A stretch of 64,000 nt of DNA, taken from contig NZ_KI632511.1 of the NCBI RefSeq assembly GCF_000504285.1, forward strand, positions 369,372 through 433,371. Reading direction: 5' to 3'. Positions 24,411 through 33,025 of the stretch are shown here, piece by piece. The notes under the pieces are model-generated. The model searched no databases. It was not told where the DNA came from and saw only the letters and a program-made list of their open reading frames with translations. Numbering within the stretch: position 1 is the stretch's first letter; each line of letters starts with the position of its first letter. A program made the translations under genes and the position numbers. This stretch comes from Actinospica robiniae DSM 44927 (GTDB taxonomy: Bacteria; Actinomycetota; Actinomycetes; Streptomycetales; Catenulisporaceae).

Positions 24411-25277
24411 ATGGACACCTTCGTCACTGAAGCCGTCAGTATCCTGACGAACGCCGCCATGCTGTTCGTCGTCTCGGCCGGCCTGACCCTCGTCTTCGGG
24501 GCCTTGCGGCTGATCAACATGGCCCACGGCAGCCTCTTCATGATCGGGGCGCTGGTCACCGCCTCGCTTGCTGCGAAGTTCGACGGCGCTGCGGGCTTCA
24601 CGCTCGCGCTCGTCGCCGCGGTCGCCGTCGCAGCCGTGCTCGGCGCCGGTGTCGAGATCGGCATCCTGCGGCGACTGCACCAGCGTGAACCGCTCGCGCA
24701 GCTGCTCGCGACCTTCGCCCTCGTGCTGGTCTTCGCCGACCTCGGCCAGCGGGTGTGGGGCAGCTCCGACCGCACCGTGACCGCACCGGTCTCCGGCGGC
24801 TTCCACGTGGCGGGCGCGACAGTACCCGTATACGACCTCATCGTCGTGGGCATCGCCGCGCTCGTCGCGCTGGGCCTATGGCTGCTGCTCTCGCGCACGC
24901 CGACCGGCTGGCGCGTGCGCGCGGCCGTGGAGGACCCCGAGTCCCTCGCCGTGGGCGGCACGAACCTGCCGCTGCTGCGCACCGGCGTGTTCGCGCTCGG
25001 CGCGGGCCTGGCCGGCCTCGCCGGAGCGGCCATCGCGCCGCTCGAATCGGTCGGCCCCGGGCTCGACACCGAGATCATCGTCGCCGCGTTCATCGTCACG
25101 GTGGTCGGCGGCCTCGGCTCGGTGCTCGGCGCGGCCCTCGGCGCACTGGCGATTGCGACGGTGGAGGGCCTCGGCACGCTGTGGACCCCCTCTTACGCCT
25201 CGAGCGCACCCTACCTCGTGATGATCCTCGTCCTCGCCGTGCGCCCCTGGGGGCTGTTCGGCACCCCGGACCGATGA
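24411..25277 (+). CDS. livH: Branched-chain amino acid-type ABC permease (LivH family)
   Basis: The 288-residue protein is hydrophobic throughout, with about eight membrane helices. The LivH signatures are VSAGLTLVFGALRLINMAHG near the start and RVRAAVEDPESLAVGGTN before the coupling loop. It would form the membrane pore with the downstream LivM-like protein. The gene starts at ATG 24411, after the hairpin; its TGA overlaps the next ATG. Confidence 0.9.
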   Translation: MDTFVTEAVSILTNAAMLFVVSAGLTLVFGALRLINMAHGSLFMIGALVTASLAAKFDGAAGFTLALVAAVAVAAVLGAGVEIGILRRLHQREPLAQLLATFALVLVFADLGQRVWGSSDRTVTAPVSGGFHVAGATVPVYDLIVVGIAALVALGLWLLLSRTPTGWRVRAAVEDPESLAVGGTNLPLLRTGVFALGAGLAGLAGAAIAPLESVGPGLDTEIIVAAFIVTVVGGLGSVLGAALGALAIATVEGLGTLWTPSYASSAPYLVMILVLAVRPWGLFGTPDR

Positions 25278-26305
25278 ACCGACCGACAGGAGCGCTGGAA
25301 CCGCGCATGACAGCACTCGAAGAGACGTCGCCCACGGCCGCGGCGGAACATCCCGGGGCCTCCCGGCGCATGCGACCACGTACCCTGATCCTCTCGGCGG
25401 CCCTCGTCGTCATCCTGGGGCTGCTGGCGGCCGCCCCCTACATAGCGAACCTCACCACGATCCTCACCCTCGAGGAGATCAGCGCGTTCGCGGTCTTCGC
25501 GGTCGCGGCGAACCTGCTGATCGGGCAGGCCGGACTCGTCTCCTTCGGCCAGGGCGTGTTCTTCGGCCTCGGCGCCTACACCGTCACGCTCGGATGGGAG
25601 CACGCGCACCTGGGCTTCTGGGAAGGCTTCGCGCTCGCCCCCGTCCTCGGCGCCGCGGCCGCCGCGCTGATCGGACTGGCCGCTCTGCGGGCCCGCACGC
25701 TCTACTTCGCGCTGATCACACTCGCGTTCTCGCAGCTGTTCTACCAGCTGGTGGAACAGAACACCGGCTTCACCGGCGGCGCCAACGGCGTGTTCGCGCC
25801 TGTGGTGCCGGCCTGGATGGAGAGCCCGGTCGACGGGTACCTGACCCTGCTCGGTATCGCGGTCGCGGCCCTGGCGCTGCTGCGCTGGATCTACGCCTCG
25901 AACTTCGGGCTGCTGCTGCGTGCATCCCGGGAGAACCGCGCCCGGGTCCAGGCGCTGGGCACGAGCGTCTACCGGTTGCACCTGCTCGCTTTCACGATCT
26001 CAGGGGCCTTCTGCTCGCTGGCCGGCGCGATGTTCGTGGTCTACAACCAGGGCTCGAACGCAGAGCTCTTCGACTGGACCACCTCCGGCCAGGCGGTGAT
26101 CATGAGCGTGATCGGCGGCATGTACACCTTCTCAGGGCCCGTCGTCGGCGCGTTCGTCTACCAGTTCGGCCACGACTGGCTCGTTCGCGGCTTCTCGGAC
26201 TGGCAGCTCGTGCTCGGCGCGGTCCTGCTGCTCGTGGTGATGCTGCGCCCGGACGGCCTGGCCGGCGCGATACGGCTGCGCCGATCGGAGGACGATGATG
26301 AGTAG
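25274..26305 (+). CDS. livM: Branched-chain amino acid-type ABC permease (LivM family)
   Basis: The gene starts at ATG 25274 (ATGA overlap with LivH); ATG 25307 is an alternative with CAGGAG upstream. The 343 residues have about ten membrane helices and the LivM blocks NLLIGQAGLVSFGQGVFFGL, RARTLYFALITLAFSQLFYQ and SREN-RARVQALGTSVYR (the coupling region with LivG/F). It forms the second half of the pore. Confidence 0.9.
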   Translation: MNRPTGALEPRMTALEETSPTAAAEHPGASRRMRPRTLILSAALVVILGLLAAAPYIANLTTILTLEEISAFAVFAVAANLLIGQAGLVSFGQGVFFGLGAYTVTLGWEHAHLGFWEGFALAPVLGAAAAALIGLAALRARTLYFALITLAFSQLFYQLVEQNTGFTGGANGVFAPVVPAWMESPVDGYLTLLGIAVAALALLRWIYASNFGLLLRASRENRARVQALGTSVYRLHLLAFTISGAFCSLAGAMFVVYNQGSNAELFDWTTSGQAVIMSVIGGMYTFSGPVVGAFVYQFGHDWLVRGFSDWQLVLGAVLLLVVMLRPDGLAGAIRLRRSEDDDE

Positions 26306-27050
26306 CAAGGCATTGCTGAGCATCCGAGGCCTGACCCGCGACTTCGGCGGGTTCCGCGCCGTGGACGGGGTCGACCTGGACGTCGCGTCCGGTGCGATCC
26401 ACTCGGTGATCGGGCCGAACGGAGCGGGCAAGAGCACCCTGTTCTCCCTGATCACCGGGGAACGCAAGCCGACCGCGGGCAGCGTGGTCTTCGCGGGCCG
26501 CGCGCTGACCGGACGGCCGCCGCACGCGGTCACCCGCGCCGGACTGGCCAAGGCGTTCCAGACCACGAGCATCTTCCCGCGCCTGACCGTGGCGGAGTCG
26601 GTCTGCGCCGCCCTGCTCGCGCGCGACGGGCAACCGCGGCTGCTCGGCGCACGGGTCAGGGCCCGCATACGGAATGAGGCCACTGAGATCTGCACCGCCC
26701 TCGGCCTGGAGACGCACCTCGACCGGCCGGGCGCCGTACTCTCGCACGGCGACCAGCGCGCCCTGGAGATCGCCCTAGCCCTGGCTACCGGCCCCCGGCT
26801 GCTGCTGCTCGACGAGCCGACCGCGGGGATGTCGCCGTTCGAGACCAAGCGCGTCGTCACGCAGATCACCGCCCTCGCCCGCGAGCGCGGACTGACCGTG
26901 CTGTTCTCCGAGCACGACATGGACACTGTCTTCGCCATCTCCGACGAGGTCACCGTGATGCACCAAGGCCGCGTCCTCGCCCACGGCCCGGCGGCCGAGG
27001 TCCGTGCCAACGACGAAGTGATGGCCGTCTACCTGGGAAGCGAACCGTGA
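26298..27050 (+). CDS. livG: ABC transporter ATP-binding protein (LivG family)
   Basis: ATG 26298 lies 5 bases after GGAGGA; ATG 26295 is possible. The 250 residues include Walker A GPNGAGKS, Q-loop AFQTTSIF, signature LSHGDQRALEIA (in place of the classic LSGGQ), Walker B LLLLDEP and the H-loop SEHDMD. It overlaps the LivM end. It powers uptake together with LivF as a heterodimer. LSHGDQ is usual for LivG/UrtD proteins and is not a defect. Confidence 0.92.
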   Translation: MSSKALLSIRGLTRDFGGFRAVDGVDLDVASGAIHSVIGPNGAGKSTLFSLITGERKPTAGSVVFAGRALTGRPPHAVTRAGLAKAFQTTSIFPRLTVAESVCAALLARDGQPRLLGARVRARIRNEATEICTALGLETHLDRPGAVLSHGDQRALEIALALATGPRLLLLDEPTAGMSPFETKRVVTQITALARERGLTVLFSEHDMDTVFAISDEVTVMHQGRVLAHGPAAEVRANDEVMAVYLGSEP

Positions 27051-27766
27051 TGCTGGACATCGACGCGATCGACACGTACTACGGCGCGAGCCACATCCTG
27101 CAAGGGCTGCGGCTGACCGTCGGTGAGGGCGAAGCCGTCGCGCTGCTCGGCCGCAACGGCGCGGGCAAGACCACGACTATGCGTTCCGTCCTCGGCCTCA
27201 CCCCGGCCCGCCGCGGCCGGATCACCCTGGCCGGCCGCGACATCACCCGTACCAAGACCCACCGGATCGCCCGCGGCGGCGTGGCGTTCGTCGCCAGCGG
27301 CCGCCGCGTCTTCGGGTCCCTGACGGTGGGCCAGAACCTGGAACTCGCCTCCCGCACCCTCGGGCAGCGAGTGCCGGAAGGCGGGGGCGAGCGTTGGACC
27401 ATCCCGGACGTCATCGAGGTCTTCCCCAAGCTGGCCGAGCTGAGCGACCGTCGTGCCGGCTTCCTCTCCGGCGGTGAGCAGCAGATGCTCAAGCTCGGGC
27501 GCGCCCTGCTCGGCAACCCGCGGCTGCTCCTGCTCGACGAGCCCACCGAGGGCCTGTCCCCGGCCGTAGTAGCCGACCTCGGCCGCTGGCTCGACCGGTT
27601 GCGCGAGCGGGGAATGAGCATCTTGCTGACCGAGCAGAACGCGCTGTTCGCGCTCTCTCACGTCGACCGAGGCTACGTCATGCTCAAGGGCCGCATCACC
27701 CACGAGGCCGTCGCCGCGGACCTGCGCGAAAGCCCGGAGGTGCGCGCGGCTCTCGGCGTGGGCTGA
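27050..27766 (+). CDS. livF: ABC transporter ATP-binding protein (LivF family)
   Basis: ATG 27050 shares its A with the LivG TGA; GTG 27047 is an alternative. The 238 residues have Walker A GRNGAGKT, LSGGEQQMLKLGRAL, Walker B LLLLDEPTEGLSP and LTEQNALFA (H-loop replaced by Gln, as usual in LivF). It completes the transporter operon. No following gene is in the operon. Confidence 0.92.
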   Translation: MLDIDAIDTYYGASHILQGLRLTVGEGEAVALLGRNGAGKTTTMRSVLGLTPARRGRITLAGRDITRTKTHRIARGGVAFVASGRRVFGSLTVGQNLELASRTLGQRVPEGGGERWTIPDVIEVFPKLAELSDRRAGFLSGGEQQMLKLGRALLGNPRLLLLDEPTEGLSPAVVADLGRWLDRLRERGMSILLTEQNALFALSHVDRGYVMLKGRITHEAVAADLRESPEVRAALGVG

Positions 27767-27833
27767 TCGCTCCGTCCCGGCGGCGGTGGAGATGGGTCGC
27801 ACTCATTGATGCTCGTAGGGGATCCTTCATGAT

Positions 27834-28379
27834 GTGACTGACGAACCGGAACCGTGGGACCCGATCGCCTGTGTCGCGCCGGACTTCTTCGCGCCGAACG
27901 ACGGCAGGAAGTGGGCGGTGAAGCACTGGATGAACGTGCCTGGCCCCTTCTATACAGGCGAGACCGACACGTGCTGGACCGGCAGGTTGGCCGCCCCGCG
28001 CCATGTTCTTTACGGCGGTGAGCACTACCAGGAGTTCGTCTACCGACAGCCGAAGACGCGGGCCGAGGTCAAGTGCCTGCTGTCCGCGGCCCAGGATGAC
28101 CCCTTCGACGGCTACGACTGTGATGGGGACTCGCGGTGGACACCCGAGGCCGTACGGGCCTGGTGGAATGACCGAGGACGGGTCGTGGAGCATGTCACGG
28201 CCCTGCTTGCGGAGTGGACCCGCTGGGGCGCGGATAGGTATGAGGTTGAAGCTGCCGAAGGTGCCCGCGACTTCCTCGCGTACCTGTCCGGCGATCTGGA
28301 AGCCGACCTGCGGGCGTATGTCTACCGCCTGGAGCACGGCCGGTACCCGGATGACGGCGTTGAGCTGCCGACGCTCTGA
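27834..28379 (+). CDS. Hypothetical protein, 181 aa
   Basis: The frame starts at GTG 27834 (TDEPEPWDPIACVAPDFFAP). The product is acidic and rich in aromatic residues (WWNDRGRVV, EWTRWGADRY), with no signal, membrane helix or known motif. The C-terminal half is helical. It sits between the ABC operon and the acyl-CoA carboxylase genes and ends at a strong hairpin terminator. The function is unknown. Confidence 0.65.
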   Translation: MTDEPEPWDPIACVAPDFFAPNDGRKWAVKHWMNVPGPFYTGETDTCWTGRLAAPRHVLYGGEHYQEFVYRQPKTRAEVKCLLSAAQDDPFDGYDCDGDSRWTPEAVRAWWNDRGRVVEHVTALLAEWTRWGADRYEVEAAEGARDFLAYLSGDLEADLRAYVYRLEHGRYPDDGVELPTL

Positions 28380-28409
28380 CGTGACACGGAGCGCCTGCAC
28401 CGTCCGGTG

Positions 28410-28439
28410 ATCAACCCGGCCCTGATGGGCCGGGTTGAT
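28410..28439. terminator. Bidirectional hairpin terminator
   Basis: ATCAACCCGGCCC (28410-28422) pairs perfectly with GGGCCGGGTTGAT (28427-28439) over a TGAT loop, between two convergent stops. Confidence 0.85.
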
Positions 28440-28452
28440 GGCGTCTCATCGG

Positions 28453-30222
28453 TCAGTCTTTGATCTCGCAGAGTGTGGCGCCTGCGGTGACGGTGGCGCC
28501 GACTTCGGCGGTCAGGCCGACGATGGTGCCTGTTTTGTGGGCGTTGAGGGGTTGTTCCATCTTCATGGCCTCGAGGACGACGATCAGTTCGCCGGCTTCG
28601 ACTTGTCGGCCTTCTTCGACGGCGACTTTCACGATGGTGCCCTGCATGGGGGAGGTCAGGGCGTCGCCGGTGGCGGCGGTTTTCTTCGCGCCGGTGCCGG
28701 CGCGTTTGGCGGCTTTCTTCGCGCCGGTGGCGGTCGGGGTGCCGGCATTTAGGCCGAGGCCTGCGGGCAGGACGACCTCGATGCGTTTGCCGCCGACCTC
28801 CACGGTGACCGTCTCGCGTCCGGTCTCCTCAGCGGGCTCGCCCAGGGGGCCTGGGTAGGGGGGGATGGTGTTGTCGAACTCGGTTTCGATCCAGCGGGTG
28901 TGGACGGTGAAGGGCTGGGCGGGGTCGGTGGGGGCGAAGGCGGGGTCGTGCACGACGGCGCGGTGGAAGGTGAGGGCGGTGGCCATGCCCTCGAGTTCGA
29001 ATTCGGCCAGGGCGCGGCGGGAGCGTTCGAGTGCTTCGGTGCGGGTGCGGCCGGTGATGATGAGTTTGGCGAGCAGGGAGTCGAAGTTCTGGCCGATCTG
29101 TGCGCCTTGTTCGATGCCGGAGTCCAGGCGGACGCCGGGTCCGGTGGGGGGCCGGTAGGTGGTGACGGTGCCGGGGGCGGGTAGGAAGCCGCGGCCGGGG
29201 TCTTCGCCGTTGATGCGGAACTCGATGGCGTGTCCGCGCAGGACGGGGTCGTGGTAGCCGAGGGGTTCGCCGTCGGCGATGCGGAACATCTCGCGCACCA
29301 GGTCGATGCCGGCGACTTCTTCGCTGACGGGGTGTTCGACCTGTAGGCGGGTGTTGACTTCGAGGAAGGAGATGGTCCCGTCCTGGCCGACGAGGAATTC
29401 GCAGGTGCCGGCGCCGACGTAGCCGGCTTCTTGGAGGATGGCTTTGGAGGCGCGGTAGAGCTCGTCGGTCTGGGCTTGGCTGAGGTAGGGGGCGGGGGCT
29501 TCTTCGACGAGTTTCTGGTGGCGGCGTTGCAGGGAGCAGTCGCGGGTGGAGATGACGACGACGTTGCCGTGGGTATCGGCGAGGCATTGGGTCTCGACGT
29601 GGCGGGGGCGGTCGAGGTAGCGCTCGACGAAGCATTCGCCGCGGCCGAACGCGGCGACGGCTTCGCGTACGGCGGAGTCGAACAGTTCGGGGATCTCCTC
29701 GAGGGTGCGGGCGACTTTCAGGCCGCGTCCGCCGCCGCCGAACGCGGCTTTGATCGCGACGGGTAGTCCGTGCTGCTGGGCGAACGCGGTGACCTCGTGG
29801 CTGTCGGCGACCGGGTCGGGGGTGCCGGCGACCAGGGGGGCGCCGGCGCGTTGGGCGATGTGGCGGGCCGCGACCTTGTCGCCGAGGGCGCGGATCGCGG
29901 CGGGGGGCGGGCCGATCCAGGTCAGGCCGGCGTCGAGGACGGCTTGGGCGAACTCGGCGTTCTCGGACAAGAACCCGTAGCCGGGGTGCACGGCGTCGGC
30001 GCCCGCGCGTGCGGCGACGTCCAGGAGCTTGTCCACGGCGAGGTAGGTCTCGCCCGAGGTCGCCCCGCCGAGCGCGTAGGCCTCGTCCGCGACCCGTACG
30101 TGCAGCGCGTCGCGGTCCGGGTCCGCGTACACCGCGACGCTGCCGATACCGGCGTCCTTACAGGCCCGAGCGACCCGCACGGCGATCTCGCCCCGGTTCG
30201 CGATCAGGACTTTCCTCAGCAT
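28453..30222 (-). CDS. Acyl-CoA carboxylase alpha subunit (biotin carboxylase + BCCP)
   Basis: ATG 30222 gives 589 residues starting [17 protein letters not shown]. Biotin carboxylase spans about 1-450, with ATP-grasp blocks [13 protein letters not shown] and [21 protein letters not shown] Pro/Ala/Lys-rich linker (about 480-515) leads to a C-terminal biotinyl domain with [11 protein letters not shown], whose Lys carries biotin. It carboxylates biotin using ATP and bicarbonate, feeding the beta subunit for malonyl- or methylmalonyl-CoA synthesis. It corresponds to AccA/PccA of actinomycetes. Confidence 0.95.
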   Translation of the reverse strand: MLRKVLIANRGEIAVRVARACKDAGIGSVAVYADPDRDALHVRVADEAYALGGATSGETYLAVDKLLDVAARAGADAVHPGYGFLSENAEFAQAVLDAGLTWIGPPPAAIRALGDKVAARHIAQRAGAPLVAGTPDPVADSHEVTAFAQQHGLPVAIKAAFGGGGRGLKVARTLEEIPELFDSAVREAVAAFGRGECFVERYLDRPRHVETQCLADTHGNVVVISTRDCSLQRRHQKLVEEAPAPYLSQAQTDELYRASKAILQEAGYVGAGTCEFLVGQDGTISFLEVNTRLQVEHPVSEEVAGIDLVREMFRIADGEPLGYHDPVLRGHAIEFRINGEDPGRGFLPAPGTVTTYRPPTGPGVRLDSGIEQGAQIGQNFDSLLAKLIITGRTRTEALERSRRALAEFELEGMATALTFHRAVVHDPAFAPTDPAQPFTVHTRWIETEFDNTIPPYPGPLGEPAEETGRETVTVEVGGKRIEVVLPAGLGLNAGTPTATGAKKAAKRAGTGAKKTAATGDALTSPMQGTIVKVAVEEGRQVEAGELIVVLEAMKMEQPLNAHKTGTIVGLTAEVGATVTAGATLCEIKD

Positions 30223-30263
30223 GCCCTCTCCCAAAAACGTTCGCAGTTATCGTGCAAGGCCGG

Positions 30264-30482
30264 TCAGCGCGGCCAATAGGTCGCGCGCCACGCGCCGGGG
30301 CCCGGACGTGCCGTGCTGAAACGCGCCATGGCGCGCTGCCGGTCCGCCCACGCGTCGAGCGACTCGGCCGCCTCCGGTGCTACCGGGCTCACGGAAGCCG
30401 ATACGGCACGGGTGTGGAGCACCACGAGCGCCGCGGCAAGCTCTTCGTCGGTGGGGTTGCCTCGCAGAACCTTGATGATCAT
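30264..30482 (-). CDS. Acyl-CoA carboxylase epsilon subunit
   Basis: The 72-residue product begins MIIKVLRGNPTDEELAAALVVL, the defining actinobacterial AccE/PccE pattern (V-RG-PT-EE-AAL). It ends with GPGAWRATYWPR, also conserved. Epsilon subunits bridge alpha and beta and stimulate acetyl- or propionyl-CoA carboxylase activity. It sits between the two catalytic subunit genes, the usual order beta-epsilon-alpha. Confidence 0.92.
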   Translation of the reverse strand: MIIKVLRGNPTDEELAAALVVLHTRAVSASVSPVAPEAAESLDAWADRQRAMARFSTARPGPGAWRATYWPR

Positions 30483-30512
30483 CGTCCGCTCTCCTGCGCA
30501 GTGGATGCCGGG

Positions 30513-32117
30513 TCACAGGGGGATGTTGCCGTGCTTCTTCGGGGGCAGAGACTCCCGCTTATTGCGCAGATGGCGTAGGCCCCGCACGATGTGGAAGCGG
30601 GTGTCGGAGGGCATGATCACGGAGTCGACGTAGCCGCGTTCCGCTGCGACGTACGGGTTCAGCAGGGTGTCTTCGTATTCTTGGATCAGTCGCGCCCGGA
30701 CGGCTTCGGCCTCGCCGTTCGCGTCGGCTTCCGCGAGCGTCCTGCGGTGCAGGACGTTGACCGCGCCTTGAGCGCCCATGACTGCGATCTGCGCACTGGG
30801 CCAAGCGAGGTTGAGATCGGCGCCCAGATGCTTGGAGCCCATCACGTCGTAGGCGCCGCCGTAGGCCTTACGGGTGATCACGGTGATGAGCGGGACGGTG
30901 GCCTCGGCGTAGGCGAATATCAACTTCGCGCCGCGGCGGATGATGCCGGTGTGCTCCTGGCCGACGCCGGGCAGGAAACCCGGCACGTCGACGAACGTGA
31001 TGACCGGGAGGTTGAAGGCGTCGCAGGTGCGCACGAAGCGGGCCGCCTTCTCGCTCGCGTCGATGTCGAGGCAGCCGGCGAACTGCATCGGCTGGTTCGC
31101 GACGATGCCGACGGGATGGCCCTCGACCCGCCCGAAACCGGTGATGATGTTGGGGGCGAACAGCGGCTGCGTCTCGAGGAACTCGGCCTCGTCCAGGACG
31201 TGCTCGATAACCGTATGCATGTCGTACGGCTGGTTCGCGCTGTCGGGGACGAGGGCGTCCAGCTCGCGGTCCTCGTCGGTGACGGTCGGATCCGCCTCCT
31301 CGGGGAACGCCGGCGGCTCGCTCAGGTTGTTGGACGGCAAGTAGGACAGCAGCCCCTTGACGTACTCGATGGCCTCGTGCTCGTCGCCGGCCATGTGGTG
31401 GGCGACGCCCGAGGCCGTATTGTGCGTGCGCGCGCCGCCGAGCTCTTCGAAGCCCACGTCCTCCCCGGTGACGGTCTTGATGACGTCCGGCCCGGTGATG
31501 AACATGTGCGAGGTCTGATCCACCATGACGGTGAAGTCGGTGATCGCGGGGGAGTAGACGGCGCCGCCTGCGCAGGGCCCGACGATCAGGCTTATCTGCG
31601 GGATGACGCCGGAGGCATAGGTGTTGCGGCGGAAGATCTCGCCGTAGGCCGCGAGCGAGGCGACGCCCTCCTGGATGCGGGCGCCGCCGGAGTCGTTGAT
31701 GCCGATGACCGGGCAGCCGGTCTTCAAGGCGAAGTCCATGACCTTGAGGATCTTCTGGCCGTAGACCTCGCCGAGAGCGCCGCCGAAGACGGTGAAGTCC
31801 TGGGAGAAGACGGCCACCGGGCGATCGTCCACGGTTCCGTAGCCGGTGACGACGCCGTCGCCGTAGGGGCGGCTCGCCTCCAGCCCGAAGTTGGTGGAGC
31901 GGTGCCGGGCGAACTCGTCGAACTCGACGAACGACCCCTCGTCCAGCAGCAGTCCGACCCGCTCTCGGGCAGTGAGTTTCCCCTTGGCGTGCTGCTTCTC
32001 GACGGCGGCGAGTGAACCGGCGTGCGCAGCCTCGTCGATGCGGCGCCGCAGCTCTTCGAGCTTGCCCGCCGTGGTGTGCAGGCCGGCGTGGTCCGACCGC
32101 GACGTTTCGATATTCAC
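30513..32117 (-). CDS. Acyl-CoA carboxylase beta subunit (carboxyltransferase)
   Basis: I chose GTG 32117 ([20 protein letters not shown]), giving 534 residues, normal for the family; the longer frame upstream is non-homologous. The crotonase-type N-domain has [14 protein letters not shown] and [14 protein letters not shown] (oxyanion holes); the C-domain has [20 protein letters not shown] and [21 protein letters not shown]. The residue after VDVPGF-LPG in this clade favours propionyl/acetyl-CoA, but specificity needs assay. It is first in the operon, divergent from a TetR gene. Confidence 0.94.
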   Translation of the reverse strand: MNIETSRSDHAGLHTTAGKLEELRRRIDEAAHAGSLAAVEKQHAKGKLTARERVGLLLDEGSFVEFDEFARHRSTNFGLEASRPYGDGVVTGYGTVDDRPVAVFSQDFTVFGGALGEVYGQKILKVMDFALKTGCPVIGINDSGGARIQEGVASLAAYGEIFRRNTYASGVIPQISLIVGPCAGGAVYSPAITDFTVMVDQTSHMFITGPDVIKTVTGEDVGFEELGGARTHNTASGVAHHMAGDEHEAIEYVKGLLSYLPSNNLSEPPAFPEEADPTVTDEDRELDALVPDSANQPYDMHTVIEHVLDEAEFLETQPLFAPNIITGFGRVEGHPVGIVANQPMQFAGCLDIDASEKAARFVRTCDAFNLPVITFVDVPGFLPGVGQEHTGIIRRGAKLIFAYAEATVPLITVITRKAYGGAYDVMGSKHLGADLNLAWPSAQIAVMGAQGAVNVLHRRTLAEADANGEAEAVRARLIQEYEDTLLNPYVAAERGYVDSVIMPSDTRFHIVRGLRHLRNKRESLPPKKHGNIPL

Positions 32118-32223
32118 TGCCCGTCCGTTCTCCGTGGTAACGCAGATGTCGTACAGGGGCTTGGAGCAGAACGCGTCGTGGGACGTACCCGCCCGGACGT
32201 CGCGTGGCGGCGCGAGACTTCCT

Positions 32224-32261
32224 TTGAGACTGAGTCTAGAGTGAACGATACTGAGTCTCAA
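32224..32261. promoter_or_regulatory. Overlapping divergent promoters with shared dyads
   Basis: Plus strand: TTGAGA (32224-32229), 17-bp spacer, GATACT (32247-32252). Minus strand: TTGAGA (complement 32256-32261), 17-bp spacer, TAGACT (complement 32233-32238). Each -35 sits beside the other's -10. Two palindromes, AGACTGAGTCT (32227-32237) and TGAGTCTCA (32252-32260), cover these elements. One bound regulator would block both the carboxylase operon and the tetR gene. Confidence 0.7.
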
Positions 32262-32312
32262 TGCGCGCGGCAAGCACCTCCGCCGGTCCGGAACAGGGAA
32301 GGATGTCTGGTC

Positions 32313-32993
32313 ATGAGCAAGCCAGCCGCACGGATCCGCCTCATGGAGGCCGCCTTCGCCCTGTTCGACGAGCACGGGTACGAGCAGACGACCGTCGACG
32401 AGATCGCCGCGCGGGCCGGGGTGGGGCGCGCGACGTTCTTCCGGCACTACCGGTCCAAGGAGGCGGTCGTCTTCCCCGACCACGACCGGCTGCTCGAACA
32501 GATCCGCGACAGGCTGGCGACCTCCAGCCACAGCACGGCTCTCGTGGCCGTGTCGGACGCGGTGCGCCTGGTGCTGCTGCACTACATCGAGGAGGGCGAC
32601 CTCGCCCGCCGGCGGTACACGTTGACCAGCACGGTCGCCGCCCTGAGGGACCGCGAGATCGCGAGCGTCGCGCGCTATCAGCGCTTGTTCCGCGAATTCA
32701 TCGCGGAGTGGATGGGCGACCCGACCCAGTCGGCGTCGCTGCGGGCCGAACTGATGGCCGCGGCCGTAGTCGCGGCCCACAACCACGTGCTGCGCCGATG
32801 GCTGCGCGGCGAGACCGCCGACGCCGTGGCCGAGCTCGATCAGGCCATGCGCGAAGTGCTGACGCTTTTCCCCAATGCACAGGAACAGTCCGCGAGCGGC
32901 ACCGGCACCACCGTTGTCGCCTTCCGCGGTGAACAAGACCTCGATGTCTTGCTGCCCGCGCTGCGGCGCCTCATCGAGAGCGGCCCTCGGTGA
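32313..32993 (+). CDS. TetR family transcriptional regulator
   Basis: The 226-residue protein starts at ATG 32313. An N-terminal TetR helix-turn-helix (about 8-55) reads [28 protein letters not shown] helical ligand-binding domain follows, with an unusual C-terminal extension [20 protein letters not shown]. It is divergent from the acyl-CoA carboxylase operon and likely represses both it and itself through the shared dyads. An acyl-CoA or fatty-acid effector is a guess from context. Confidence 0.92.
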   Translation: MSKPAARIRLMEAAFALFDEHGYEQTTVDEIAARAGVGRATFFRHYRSKEAVVFPDHDRLLEQIRDRLATSSHSTALVAVSDAVRLVLLHYIEEGDLARRRYTLTSTVAALRDREIASVARYQRLFREFIAEWMGDPTQSASLRAELMAAAVVAAHNHVLRRWLRGETADAVAELDQAMREVLTLFPNAQEQSASGTGTTVVAFRGEQDLDVLLPALRRLIESGPR

Positions 32994-33025
32994 CGAGGCT
33001 CAACTGACCGCGGCCGCGGATCCAC

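Noticed and set aside
23021-25177. 718-codon minus-strand frame
   Set aside because: It is opposite the ABC receptor and permease genes, Ser/Arg-rich low-complexity, without start signals. The LivK/LivH frames are clearly the coding ones.
32118-32936. 273-codon extension of the carboxyltransferase gene
   Set aside because: It crosses the divergent promoters and the antisense of tetR and has no homology to the family; a start at 32117 gives the normal length.
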